Shown here: one piece after another, positions 18,389 to 26,189 of the stretch
Position numbering within the stretch: the stretch's first letter is position 1
Layout: each line of letters opens with the position of its first letter
DNA from: CAZLPY01 sp964561525
GTDB lineage: Bacteria; Patescibacteriota; UBA1384; CAJBMM01
Direction: 5' to 3'
Length of the DNA: 55,079 nucleotides
Assembly: GCA_964561525.1 (NCBI GenBank)
Contig: CAZLPY010000001.1
Coordinates: forward strand, 1 to 55,079
Made by a program: the position numbers and the translations under genes
Notes under the pieces: model-generated
Databases searched by the model: none
The model's input: only the letters and a program-made list of their open reading frames with translations
What the model was told of the DNA's origin: nothing

Positions 18389-19299
18389 GCAATAGTTTCC
18401 TTTAATCCTTGCTCAAAATCGACAATTGGCTGGTATCCGATGAGCTGTTTTGCTTTTGCGATATCGGCTTTTGAATGCATCACATCACCGGCGCGCGAGT
18501 GATCATATTGCGGCTCAATGTTCGTTCCTAGCGCTTGATTGATCATCAGAACCACCCTATTTAAGCTGAAACTGCCACCACAGGCGATGTTGAGCATCTC
18601 CCCCGATACGGCACTCTCGGCCGCTAAGATATTAGCATGCACATTGTTTGCCACATAGGTAAAGTCGCGCGATTGCGTGCCATCACCGTTGATCACCGGG
18701 GACCGCCCATCGAGCATTGCGGTAATAAACTTCGGAATGACCGCCGAATACTGACTGGCGGGGTCTTGATAGGGTCCAAACACATTAAAGTAGCGCAAGC
18801 TTAGCGTGGGTAGCCCATAGGTACTGGCAAAAATACGACAATATTCTTCTGCCGTAAACTTTGTCAACGCGTACGGGGAGAGAGGATGAGCCGGCAGGTC
18901 TTCCTTTTTCCATTCGACTGCGACGTTGCCGTAAGCTGAACTGGAAGAGGCATAGATCGTTTTTTTTACCTCAGCATCTCGGGCTGCTAAGAGTACATTT
19001 AGAGTACCAGTGATGTTCACCGCGTGAGAGGACAGCGGGTCAGCGATTGAACGGGGCACTGAAGGCAACGCTGCCAAATGAAACACGTAATCGACACCGT
19101 GAAAATGCGGCTTGATTCCTTCCAAATCGCGAATGTCTACCTCAATCAGCTTGATATCGTGCTTAATATCTGCCAAATTAGACCTTCTACCGGTAGCGAA
19201 CGTGTCGATTACAGTGACGTTGTAGCCTTTTTTGAGCAAAGCTCTAGTCAGGTGCGATCCAATAAAACCGCCGCCGCCGGTTACTAAGGCCGTTTTCAT
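18370..19299 (-). CDS. UDP-sugar 4-epimerase-like SDR (WbpP/GalE group)
   Basis: 309 residues. GGGGFIG (8-14) binds NAD, SSSSAYG (about 118-124) and Y143-x3-K147 (SPYALTK) are catalytic, and RYFNVFGPYQDP and INGDGTQSRDFTYV are UDP-sugar epimerase blocks. Interconverts the C4 hydroxyl of UDP-hexoses or UDP-HexNAc. Overlaps the start of the dehydrogenase gene, so the two are translationally coupled. About 150 bases of palindrome-rich sequence separate it from the DUF2304 gene upstream. Confidence 0.88.
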   Translation of the reverse strand: MKTALVTGGGGFIGSHLTRALLKKGYNVTVIDTFATGRRSNLADIKHDIKLIEVDIRDLEGIKPHFHGVDYVFHLAALPSVPRSIADPLSSHAVNITGTLNVLLAARDAEVKKTIYASSSSAYGNVAVEWKKEDLPAHPLSPYALTKFTAEEYCRIFASTYGLPTLSLRYFNVFGPYQDPASQYSAVIPKFITAMLDGRSPVINGDGTQSRDFTYVANNVHANILAAESAVSGEMLNIACGGSFSLNRVVLMINQALGTNIEPQYDHSRAGDVMHSKADIAKAKQLIGYQPIVDFEQGLKETIAWYKNQ

Positions 19300-19450
19300 T
19301 GCTGCAGCTCCAGCCTCGCTTCTCGCAGATAGCTCGCAGCGAATTGGTTGCTCTGGAGAGCAACGCTGTTCGCAAGCGCACTGTAGTTACTCACTTTGTT
19401 CGCAACAATACTCCCGAAGGTCGTTAGTTGTTCGCTTGGGGTCACAACCA
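19300..19450. other. Non-coding gap with short inverted and direct repeats
   Basis: No gene is supported here. The 18-base palindrome GTTGCTCTGGAGAGCAAC lies at 19345-19362, and GTTCGCAAG, GTTCGCAAC and GTTCGCTTG recur at roughly 36-base steps to its right. It may be a transcript-processing or termination region inside the glycan operon. Confidence 0.35.
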
Positions 19451-19807
19451 TCATCGCTTCACTTTCTGCTTATCCCGACTCGCCGCATGCTCGCGGAGGG
19501 CAAGATCTGACGTTAAATCATTTAAATCACGTTCTAGGCGTTCAGCCTTCAAATAAATGCGATACGAGAGAAATAGTAAAAACACAATAGCCACCCCGAT
19601 GACCGTACCAACTCCGGCTTGCGGCCCTAAGATATTAATACGCAACCAGTCGGCGATGCGCGGGAAATAGGCAAATACTAACACTGAGCTCCACACCGCC
19701 AACCAAAACAAAAAAACCGGCCATGGCTCGCGACGACGGCGATATTCATCATACGATTTTATCAGCACAAATAATGAAAATAGCGTGACAATGACTTTGA
19801 CTAACAT
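19451..19807 (-). CDS. DUF2304-type small membrane protein
   Basis: 118 residues with three hydrophobic helices (LVKVIVTLFSLFVLI, PVFLFWLAVWSSVLVFAYF, GTVIGVAIVFLLFLSYRIYL) and a charged, helical C-terminal tail (RLERDLNDLTSDLALREH). This is the size and layout of DUF2304 proteins, which typically sit directly beside DPM1-like GT2 genes, as here (four bases downstream of one). It probably anchors or assists that transferase at the membrane. Confidence 0.75.
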   Translation of the reverse strand: MLVKVIVTLFSLFVLIKSYDEYRRRREPWPVFLFWLAVWSSVLVFAYFPRIADWLRINILGPQAGVGTVIGVAIVFLLFLSYRIYLKAERLERDLNDLTSDLALREHAASRDKQKVKR

Positions 19808-19811
19808 AACG

Positions 19812-20495
19812 TTACCTAGTAATGGCTCTGACCGTCAGCCGAATAATAATGTTGAGGCCGTTTGTAATACTCTGGCCTTTTTTGCGCGAATACGCGGTGT
19901 AGATAGTATCTACCGGCACCTCAACCAGCCTCAGATGAGCACGTCGAATTGCACCTAAAATTTCGCTGCAAATTTCGTAGCCACTCGACGAAAGGCGCAT
20001 GCGCTGAAGCGCGGCCTGATTATAAGCCCGAAACCCAGATTGCGAATCAGTGGTCGCCGCTCCGCCATACAATCGAGTGATCGAATTCATCAGCTTGTTA
20101 CCAAAAATTTTTAGTAATGGCATGCCCGATGCGTTGACCAGGCGTGTCCCAATCACTACATCACTTTCCCCGGCCAAAATCGGCGCGATCACGGCGGGTA
20201 AATCAGCTGGATTGTGTTGGCCATCGCTGTCAATCGTAACCGCAATATCAGCGCGCAACTTTTTAGCCTGTTGAATGCCGGTTTTGGTGGCGACGCCAAC
20301 ACCCCGATTCATACGATGCCGCACCACCATCGCCCCATGCTGCTCCGCCACTTCGGCAGTGTTATCGGTCGATCCGTCATCGATCACCAACGTCATCACT
20401 CTGTCTATTCCAAGGATGCTCGTTGGCACAGCATCGAGCACAGACCCAATAATGGATGCCTCGTTAAAGGCTGGTAAGATAATGGCTAATTTCAT
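19812..20495 (-). CDS. GT2 polyprenyl-phosphate sugar transferase (DPM1-like)
   Basis: 227 residues, single catalytic domain without a membrane anchor. LAIILPAFNEASIIGSVLD starts the fold, VIDDGSTDNTAEVAE gives the nucleotide-binding DDGS, VTIDSDGQHNP is the DxD metal site, and DSQSGFRAYN is the acceptor-loop block of DPM1/DPG-synthase proteins. It loads a sugar on undecaprenyl/dolichyl phosphate. The adjacent DUF2304 protein is the likely membrane partner. An extended -10 promoter at 20562 drives the unit. Confidence 0.88.
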   Translation of the reverse strand: MKLAIILPAFNEASIIGSVLDAVPTSILGIDRVMTLVIDDGSTDNTAEVAEQHGAMVVRHRMNRGVGVATKTGIQQAKKLRADIAVTIDSDGQHNPADLPAVIAPILAGESDVVIGTRLVNASGMPLLKIFGNKLMNSITRLYGGAATTDSQSGFRAYNQAALQRMRLSSSGYEICSEILGAIRRAHLRLVEVPVDTIYTAYSRKKGQSITNGLNIIIRLTVRAITR

Positions 20496-20518
20496 TGGTA
20501 CAGTACGTTCACAAATAG

Positions 20519-20537
20519 CTGATCATGTGATGATCAG
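20519..20537. promoter_or_regulatory. Perfect palindrome in 5' leader (operator candidate)
   Basis: CTGATCAT-GTG-ATGATCAG, 8-bp arms with a 3-base spacer, between the minus-strand -10 at 20562 and the glycosyltransferase start at 20495. Confidence 0.4.
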
Positions 20538-20561
20538 TGCTTACTTCTAGTTATAGATCGA

Positions 20562-20570
20562 ATTATACCA
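20562..20570 (-). promoter_or_regulatory. Extended -10 promoter for the GT2/DUF2304 unit
   Basis: On the minus strand TGG-TATAAT, a perfect -10 with the extended TGn motif, about 67 bases before the start codon at 20495. No good -35 is present, as expected for extended -10 promoters. Confidence 0.6.
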
Positions 20571-20736
20571 AAACGCAAGTTGCAAATATGGTTTGGTTAA
20601 TTGTCGAGTATCAGCACCCTGCTATGTACTATGTGATAGGCAGAGACATCTATGTTACTTCAGTCTATTGAATCTTCAGTTCATCAGTGGCACAATCGGG
20701 ACGACGTTACGATCTTTTACAATCGAGGGTAGATTC

Positions 20737-22080
20737 ATGACCAATACGATCACGCGACGGCAGTTTATGCACGACGGCGCAACCTACTTGGTGGCGAACT
20801 ACGGCGTGCGTACGGAAGATCAATCCGAACGACGAATGGCTTTGATTCATCTCGCCGGTACAGGATCGACTACACAATTCCCGACTTCCGGTCGAGTATG
20901 CCTGTTTATTCACGGTATGAATAACCCGGTTGAGCAAATGACGCTGCCCGCGGAACTGGCTGTAGATCATGGACTGTGCGAGAGCGCCTACGGCGTGATG
21001 TACCCGTGGTGGAAACAGGTTGAACAAAACGGGCGGGACTTGCGCACATTGCTTCGTCGCATCCCTGCAACTCAAAAATTGATCGTGGTGGCGCATTCGC
21101 TTGGCGGAGTAGTGGCACGATACGCTATCGAACAAGACGATTCAGACACAGACAACGTGTCCAGTCGCATCGCAACCTTGGTGCTGCTTGGGGTACCCAA
21201 TCAAGGTACTAAAATTGCTCGCGTATCAAAGCTCTGGCAGGCCATCCTTGGCCAGACCGACTATCGCTTGATACTCCCACTTGCGCGGCAACTTGATCCT
21301 GATTCGCCGGAAGGCAAAGCATTGTTTGGGCAATTGAACGGCAGGGTAGTCAATCGATTGTGTCGCTATCCCATCTTTGCGTTTGCTGGCAAAAACAGTA
21401 TCAGCTGGGAACTCGGGCTCGGTGGCAATTTGGCGGTCAATAACTATCCTGGCAAGGATTGCGACGGCTTAGTAAGCGCGGAGAGTGCTTTGTCCGTACC
21501 GAGCGACGCCAACTTCGGTCGTCAATCCTGCGGCCAATCAAACGTCCTTGCAGCAAACCACAGCGAGCTCATACAAAAACCTAATATCGTCGCCCAGTGG
21601 TTGGCAATGGTGCAGCATGATCAATCAAAAGCCGGCCCCATAATGACCATCAGTCCGGAGCCCTTACGTGATGGTGAGCCAGCGCTCGGATGGCGCTACG
21701 AAGTGCACTTCGCTAATCACGCGCATTATGCCTGCACGATCACCGAATGGGGGATGCGCACTTTCGACCGCAGCGGTAATGAGCTGATGCGGCAGTGGCA
21801 CAACAACGCTACTGATCAAAAACAGATATTCCCGCAGGACCGTACTGGCTGCCATTACGTTGTGCCGGCGCATGGGGCGATGCAAGTGCCGTTTTTCGCC
21901 CTATACGACCGACAGCGTCACAATTACTCTGCCGCTCCCAGTCAACTGCGCGCAAAGACGGTCGAGATGTATTGTGCTGGCAGATTGGCAAACGGGATTA
22001 CAGTCGAATCGCGCATTGCCTTTACGCTGACCGATCCTGCCGATCCGCGTCTCACCCCACCCCGTAATGCACACGTTTGA
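20737..22080 (+). CDS. Alpha/beta hydrolase, lipase/PGAP1-like
   Basis: 447 residues from ATG 20737, chosen over an upstream in-frame start because GAGGG lies seven bases before it. VCLFIHGMNNP (about 54-64) supplies the oxyanion HG, and VVAHSLGGVVARY carries the nucleophile elbow A-H-S121-L-G. CDGLVSAESA and ANHSELIQKP further on are the expected Asp and His positions of LCAT/PGAP1-like esterases. A C-terminal beta-rich domain (about 305-447) is unassigned. No signal peptide is seen. Probably an intracellular esterase; substrate unknown. Confidence 0.75.
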   Translation: MTNTITRRQFMHDGATYLVANYGVRTEDQSERRMALIHLAGTGSTTQFPTSGRVCLFIHGMNNPVEQMTLPAELAVDHGLCESAYGVMYPWWKQVEQNGRDLRTLLRRIPATQKLIVVAHSLGGVVARYAIEQDDSDTDNVSSRIATLVLLGVPNQGTKIARVSKLWQAILGQTDYRLILPLARQLDPDSPEGKALFGQLNGRVVNRLCRYPIFAFAGKNSISWELGLGGNLAVNNYPGKDCDGLVSAESALSVPSDANFGRQSCGQSNVLAANHSELIQKPNIVAQWLAMVQHDQSKAGPIMTISPEPLRDGEPALGWRYEVHFANHAHYACTITEWGMRTFDRSGNELMRQWHNNATDQKQIFPQDRTGCHYVVPAHGAMQVPFFALYDRQRHNYSAAPSQLRAKTVEMYCAGRLANGITVESRIAFTLTDPADPRLTPPRNAHV

Positions 22081-22146
22081 AATCAAATGGTCCTTATCAA
22101 CACTTGATGCGGACCTATTTTTGTGGACGAGGAAGGTATTTTATGT

Positions 22147-22152
22147 TATGAT
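22147..22152 (+). promoter_or_regulatory. -10 box of tRNA-Ser(UGA)
   Basis: TATGAT ends nine bases before the mature tRNA 5' end at 22162. The region upstream (TTGTGG at 22121) is only a weak -35. Confidence 0.4.
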
Positions 22153-22161
22153 TTTATTCAT

Positions 22162-22251
22162 GGAGAGGTGTCCGAGTGGTTTATGGAGCCAGTCTTGAAA
22201 ACTGGAGTGCCTGAAAGGGTACCGTGAGTTCGAATCTCACCCTCTCCGCCA
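22162..22251 (+). tRNA. tRNA-Ser(UGA)
   Basis: Acceptor GGAGAGG/CCTCTCC, discriminator G and encoded CCA. Anticodon stem CCAGT/ACTGG holds the loop CTTGAAA (anticodon TGA). A long variable arm (class II) and GTTCGAATC T-loop are present. Not associated with a recombinase here. Confidence 0.97.
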
Positions 22252-22265
22252 GCTATAATCTATTC

Positions 22266-22315
22266 TTGTTAAGAGAAGCCTGCCTGTTTTTAAATAGTTA
22301 GACTTTCCTTAACAA
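22266..22315. promoter_or_regulatory. Imperfect 13-bp inverted repeat, 5' leader
   Basis: TTGTTAAGAGAAG (22266-22278) pairs with CTTTCCTTAACAA (22303-22315) with two mismatches, between tRNA-Ser and the small gene at 22345. Could be the tRNA 3' processing/termination structure or a leader hairpin of the next gene. Confidence 0.4.
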
Positions 22316-22344
22316 ATCATCACTTGCATGAAAGTGAGGCTGTC

Positions 22345-22614
22345 ATGAGTCGGATCAATGTACTGAATACCAACGTTGAGCACGGTGATAACGAAGTATT
22401 GATCGCCATTCGAACCGATGGCATGCCGATATCGCAGTATGATTTCGAGCGTTGTTGGCGGCATGATGGTGTCATCTTCAATGCCCTGCTCGAGGCAGCT
22501 TACATCTCCGCCGATGGAACAGCACTAGTCTGGTTCCGTCAGAACATGGTGAAACCTTTTCGCGACCCTAAGAAAAACTGGATAAGCATATTCCACTACG
22601 TCCGGCTAGATTAA
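22345..22614 (+). CDS. Hypothetical protein, 89 aa
   Basis: ATG 22345 is preferred over 22324 because GTGAGG precedes it at normal spacing. The product starts SRINVLNTNVEHGDNEVLIA and has an IRTDGMPISQYDFERCWRHDG middle; it is soluble and acidic-to-neutral, with no recognised domain. An intrinsic terminator follows at 22633, so it is a single-gene transcript, possibly read from the tRNA side. Confidence 0.5.
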   Translation: MSRINVLNTNVEHGDNEVLIAIRTDGMPISQYDFERCWRHDGVIFNALLEAAYISADGTALVWFRQNMVKPFRDPKKNWISIFHYVRLD

Positions 22615-22632
22615 CTCGTTTCGTGAGACTTC

Positions 22633-22664
22633 AAGGCCTATTGCAACTCTGCTCTAGGCCTTTT
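22633..22664 (+). terminator. Intrinsic terminator
   Basis: AAGGCCTA (22633-22640) pairs with TAGGCCTT (22655-22662), followed by TT and a T-rich stretch. Closes the 89-residue gene. Confidence 0.7.
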
Positions 22665-22746
22665 CAATTGTTTTCTTGTTGAGCTCGCGGCTAAGGTGTA
22701 ACTAAGGACGGTTGAGATTGTCCTAGCAATAATTAACAGGAGACCG

Positions 22747-23757
22747 GTGATGACTCATGCCTTAATTGGCACCATAGATATTGGTGCTAACAAGAGCCTG
22801 TTTGGCTCTGCGATGAGGCATGAGGGACAGTGGTCCGTTATGCATACTCATGAGCAGAGCACCGAGGAGCTGCAGGGGGCGCTCGATCTGATGCGAATCA
22901 TCAATGAGCAGGTCTGCGAAGCTCAGATCCGTGCGGGACGGCGTTTTGATCTGCTAAGCATTTCTACCGCTGGCGTGCTCGATCTTGAGCGCGGAATGAT
23001 CCTGCACGCTGATCGGCTCGGATTGCACAATGTGCCGCTGCGTCAGCTTGTTAAGGATGCTTTCGGCGTCCCTACCGTCATCGGGAAGGACGGCGACATG
23101 GCTATCCTTGGCGAAGCCCGTTTCGGAGTTGGTCGCGGCACATCCAATTTTATGCGCTTGACCGTCGGATCAGGTATCGGCTTTGGTCTCATCCAAAACG
23201 GACATCTGATCCAAGGCGTAGAAATTGGCTGTCTACAGGTGACCGATCGTTCCTACATTCCGTGCAGCCGCTGCGGCAAGCATAACTGTTTGCGCATGAT
23301 TGCACCCGGCAATGCGATTGAAGGAGCAGTCGTTCATTTCATCGAACAAAAGCAGCCGAGTACGCTGCGACGCCAATTCGATCTCGGCATTCCCTTAAAG
23401 GTGCCATTGATCGGAAGTGCGGCTGCACGCGGTGACGCGCTTGCGCGATCACTTATTAATGCCTCAACTCGAGCCATTGGTGAAGCGATTCACCAGCTTC
23501 AGCGCGCATACCACATCGAGATGTGCGTGATAGGCGGAGGCGTTGCCAATCTCGGACCGATGTTTATCGATCCCATACGGGCATATGTGCCGCAAGTCAG
23601 AATCACCGAATCTGACCTAAACGGCCACGCGGGCTTGTATGGGGCGATCGAAAACGCCACCACTCATCATCCTGATCTTTTGCTGGCAGATCAGACTCGC
23701 TTGACGCATGTGCCAGAAATCTTCCAGCCAGCTTTCGCTGGTTCCGCTGTCGGGTAG
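22747..23757 (+). CDS. ROK-family protein (sugar kinase or regulator fold)
   Basis: 336 residues from GTG 22747 (ATG 22750 is equally possible; AACAGGAG precedes both). GTIDIGANKS (9-17) is the phosphate-1 motif, GKDGDMAILGEARFG places the catalytic-type Asp115, and LTVGSGIGFGLIQNG is the phosphate-2 region. CSRCGKHNC (C173, C176, C181) matches the ROK zinc cluster, but the usual His ligand (GExGH) is Cys162 (EIGC). No N-terminal helix-turn-helix, so an enzyme rather than a repressor is more likely. The sugar is unknown. Confidence 0.85.
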   Translation: MMTHALIGTIDIGANKSLFGSAMRHEGQWSVMHTHEQSTEELQGALDLMRIINEQVCEAQIRAGRRFDLLSISTAGVLDLERGMILHADRLGLHNVPLRQLVKDAFGVPTVIGKDGDMAILGEARFGVGRGTSNFMRLTVGSGIGFGLIQNGHLIQGVEIGCLQVTDRSYIPCSRCGKHNCLRMIAPGNAIEGAVVHFIEQKQPSTLRRQFDLGIPLKVPLIGSAAARGDALARSLINASTRAIGEAIHQLQRAYHIEMCVIGGGVANLGPMFIDPIRAYVPQVRITESDLNGHAGLYGAIENATTHHPDLLLADQTRLTHVPEIFQPAFAGSAVG

Positions 23758-23786
23758 ACGAATCCATGATTTGTCTACCCTATTTT
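23752..23786 (+). terminator. Intrinsic terminator overlapping the ROK stop codon
   Basis: GGGTAGAC (23752-23759)/GTCTACCC (23773-23780) with an inner AATC/GATT extension, followed by TATTTTT. The TAG stop of the ROK gene is inside the left arm. Confidence 0.85.
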
Positions 23787-23816
23787 TCTATTTATTTCTG
23801 AGCTGACATCTTTGAT

Positions 23817-23873
23817 GTCATCCTGAATTTAGTTCAGGATCCCACTAAAATTCCGAAACAAGTCCGAAATGAC
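23817..23873. repeat. 57-bp dispersed palindromic repeat, copy B
   Basis: Starts GTCATCCTGAATTTAGTTCA and ends AAATGAC, with a CCTGAA/TTCAGG hairpin in its left half. Same length and order as copy A at 2989-3045, differing mainly by compensated changes in the hairpin arms. Confidence 0.75.
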
Positions 23874-23912
23874 AGTTTTGTAAATTTACAACTAGGCAAC
23901 TGTCACTAAATT

Positions 23913-23921
23913 TGATATTAT
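23913..23921 (+). promoter_or_regulatory. Extended -10 promoter (leaderless gene)
   Basis: TGATATTAT: TGn plus TATTAT at 23916-23921, ending six bases before the ATG at 23928. No Shine-Dalgarno precedes the gene, so the mRNA is probably leaderless. Confidence 0.45.
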
Positions 23922-23927
23922 TACACC

Positions 23928-25583
23928 ATGATTCACCGCCTTAAGACAAATACCGAAACTCTACAGCAACATTTTCCTGACACCTACCGTCAGTTTTTTG
24001 CGATCTCCCAGCGGGTTGCCTCCGCTTCGCACTCCTTCCTTTGGGCGGGCGATTTTGCTGGCTTTTACGGCGGCCTGATGATGACACAAAAACTGCCCTT
24101 CCGAGCTTACACCGGCTTTGAAACCACCTTTGATCATGCTATCTCGATCGCACCTGAATACACTACGTTTGAGCCGGCGGAGCAGCAATTTGTACAGCGT
24201 CCGCTCGACAGTGACCTTAAAAAAAACTTGCAACAGTATCTGCAAAAGCACTTTTTGCAGCATCCGCATTTTACCGGCATAACGGTACACATCTTGACCG
24301 AAATGCCACTTGGTCATAGCTTGGGCGCGAACGGCGCCATCGCGGCTAGCCTGGCACGGCTACTTCACGATAGTGATGACGTTGATGTCATATTTAAAAC
24401 AGCCCGAAATATCTTGTCCGCCAGTCAATCTGGCCATTCTTCCGGCGTCTCCGCCTACGCGGCACTGGCTAATAGCACGACACCGATTGTATTTCATGCA
24501 GGAGACGGACAACCCTACGCTAAGTCAATTGATCAACTAATCAAACTGGAAAAATCTGCGGCCTGGCCAATTGATTTTGGCCTGATCTACACCGGATCTG
24601 AGACGAACGCGGAGAGCGTGGTACTGGCCAATGATCACGCTATCGCTGAGCTTGATACGGCAGCTGGTGAACTCAATGATTTACTACATAACCATACCAA
24701 TCTCGATTTCAAAACTACCTACATTAACATGCTCAACATGACTAGTGGTCTGCTCGTCACCGCCTTGTCCGATTTGTTCAAAAAAGGGGTCAGTAATGCC
24801 CGGCTTGATAGCCTGTTTAGCACCATGAATCAGTATCAAAACCTGTTACACATTCTGGAGGTCTCAAACTCCACTACCGATTTGTTGTATGGCCGCATTC
24901 ATCAACTCGCTAACAAGCAGGTGAATGACGTTGGCTCAGGCGCCAAGATATCCGGCATCGGGAAAGGCGGAGCCCTGCTGTTTGCCCTACCCTACGCTAC
25001 CCATCGCGCTGATTTGATTGCGTTGATCGAACAAGTGCGCACCACAACCGGTAAATCAGTCTGGCTCGATTACGCCTCATGGATCGATGGAGTGGAGACA
25101 AAAGGGGCTGTTTTGGAACAAGATATCGCAAAAGGTATTTACTCCTCATTCATCGGGCGTGACGTGCGAAACGTTACGGTTCTCCGTCAAGGGACCCAAA
25201 GCGATCAGGTGTTGACCAACGAGCACTTTGCCGAATTTGCGCCGACTATTGATCTACTACTCGACAAAACCACCAGCAAAATCTCTATCGCTGGCACCAC
25301 CGTCACTAGCAAAGAATTGCCCAGTCAAAAAGCGACAGTGGCGATTGTGGCTGATTTGATTATGGCTCCCAATTTTACTCTCACCAACGATCAGCTACCA
25401 GGCACCTACGGCACCAATCGCTACGACCTGCACGGTAAAATCGTTTTGCCACTCATTAAACAGGTGAAAGAGTTGACGGGCCGCGATTTGCAACTAAGCA
25501 TTCAGGGCAATATGTACGACCATTACACCCTTTCACTCAATCCCTCCAATATTGTCATTGGCGTGGTTGAACAAAAAGTGTGA
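23928..25583 (+). CDS. GHMP-family kinase with C-terminal extra domain
   Basis: 551 residues, roughly 170 more than usual GHMP kinases. SHSFLWAGDFAGFYGG (about 34-49) matches the N-terminal substrate motif (as in APGKxxLxGEHxVxYG), PLGHSLGANGAIAASLA (127-143) is the ATP loop and VGSGAKISGIGKGGALLFA (334-352) is motif 3. These enzymes phosphorylate mevalonate-type or sugar substrates. Residues about 450-545 form an added module (ISIAGTTVTSKEL ... YDHYTLSL) whose order of strands and helices recalls an OmpR-type winged helix. The substrate is unresolved; mevalonate kinase is one option. Confidence 0.75.
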   Translation: MIHRLKTNTETLQQHFPDTYRQFFAISQRVASASHSFLWAGDFAGFYGGLMMTQKLPFRAYTGFETTFDHAISIAPEYTTFEPAEQQFVQRPLDSDLKKNLQQYLQKHFLQHPHFTGITVHILTEMPLGHSLGANGAIAASLARLLHDSDDVDVIFKTARNILSASQSGHSSGVSAYAALANSTTPIVFHAGDGQPYAKSIDQLIKLEKSAAWPIDFGLIYTGSETNAESVVLANDHAIAELDTAAGELNDLLHNHTNLDFKTTYINMLNMTSGLLVTALSDLFKKGVSNARLDSLFSTMNQYQNLLHILEVSNSTTDLLYGRIHQLANKQVNDVGSGAKISGIGKGGALLFALPYATHRADLIALIEQVRTTTGKSVWLDYASWIDGVETKGAVLEQDIAKGIYSSFIGRDVRNVTVLRQGTQSDQVLTNEHFAEFAPTIDLLLDKTTSKISIAGTTVTSKELPSQKATVAIVADLIMAPNFTLTNDQLPGTYGTNRYDLHGKIVLPLIKQVKELTGRDLQLSIQGNMYDHYTLSLNPSNIVIGVVEQKV

Positions 25584-25595
25584 AAGCTGCCACGC

Positions 25596-25650
25596 GATGC
25601 TAGTGATCCTCGCTCGGCTAGCTCTGGCACCTTTCATGCTCATTGTCCAA
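25596..25650. repeat. Possible third dispersed repeat, copy 1
   Basis: GATGCTAGTGATCCTCGCTC ... GCTCATTG resembles 32505-32553 (GATGCTAGTGACTCTTCGCC ... GGCTCATC). Eleven identical bases open both, then the similarity weakens to about 60 percent. The rest of the gap 25584-25864 shows no gene. Confidence 0.3.
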
Positions 25651-25864
25651 CTCTTAGGCAGAGATTGGACTACTTGCGCTGAAAAGGATGCCTCGAGCGT
25701 GCGAGCGTCGGAGTCACCACGCAATTTCTTCCATTTTTTTCTTAATCATCCTGATCTAAACTCATCTCAAGCAAGTGCCGATAAGCACATGGCGTTTGCT
25801 TGCACATCCTTTCCCAAGGCCCTAGGCCTTGTTAAATATAGTCTCTCGCATCATGGAGGACGTT

Positions 25865-26044
25865 ATGGAAAACGAAGGGAACAACGTGAAAACACTGATC
25901 AACGTCTCGCCTCATGATCCGCCATTTTATTATAGTGGCGACATCGATGATGTAGGCGGGGCATACGAAGCTGTTCGTGAGAAAGGGTCGTGGCTGATCA
26001 CGCCAACTCGACAGCCATCTACCCAACCGGCCGTGGCGTCCTAA
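25865..26044 (+). CDS. Hypothetical small protein, 59 aa
   Basis: ATG 25865 follows GGAGGA (25855-25860). The product (MENEGNNVKTLINVSPHDPP...) is soluble and ends in a Thr/Pro/Gln-rich tail (TPTRQPSTQPAVAS). No family is recognised. A strong terminator 70 bases downstream supports a real transcript, but the coding call rests on the ribosome site alone. Confidence 0.4.
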   Translation: MENEGNNVKTLINVSPHDPPFYYSGDIDDVGGAYEAVREKGSWLITPTRQPSTQPAVAS

Positions 26045-26112
26045 CAGACGTCTTCCCGCCTTTGAACGCAGCCGCAACTCGTTGCATCTGGCCACGCAGC
26101 GCCTGCGACTGC

Positions 26113-26156
26113 AACCCCCTCAGTAACAAACTAACCCGTTGCTGAGGGGTTTTTAT
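26113..26156 (+). terminator. Intrinsic terminator
   Basis: AACCCCCTCAGTAAC pairs with GTTGCTGAGGGGTT (one mismatch, one bulge) and is followed by TTTTATTTAT. Ends the transcript of the small gene before the HAD gene. Confidence 0.85.
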
Positions 26157-26171
26157 TTATCTGTCTGAACC

Positions 26172-26180
26172 TGTTACAAT
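26172..26180 (+). promoter_or_regulatory. Extended -10 promoter (near-leaderless gene)
   Basis: TGTTACAAT (TGn plus TACAAT, 26175-26180) ends nine bases before the ATG at 26190, leaving room for an untranslated leader of only about two or three bases. Confidence 0.5.
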
Positions 26181-26189
26181 CACAACCGT

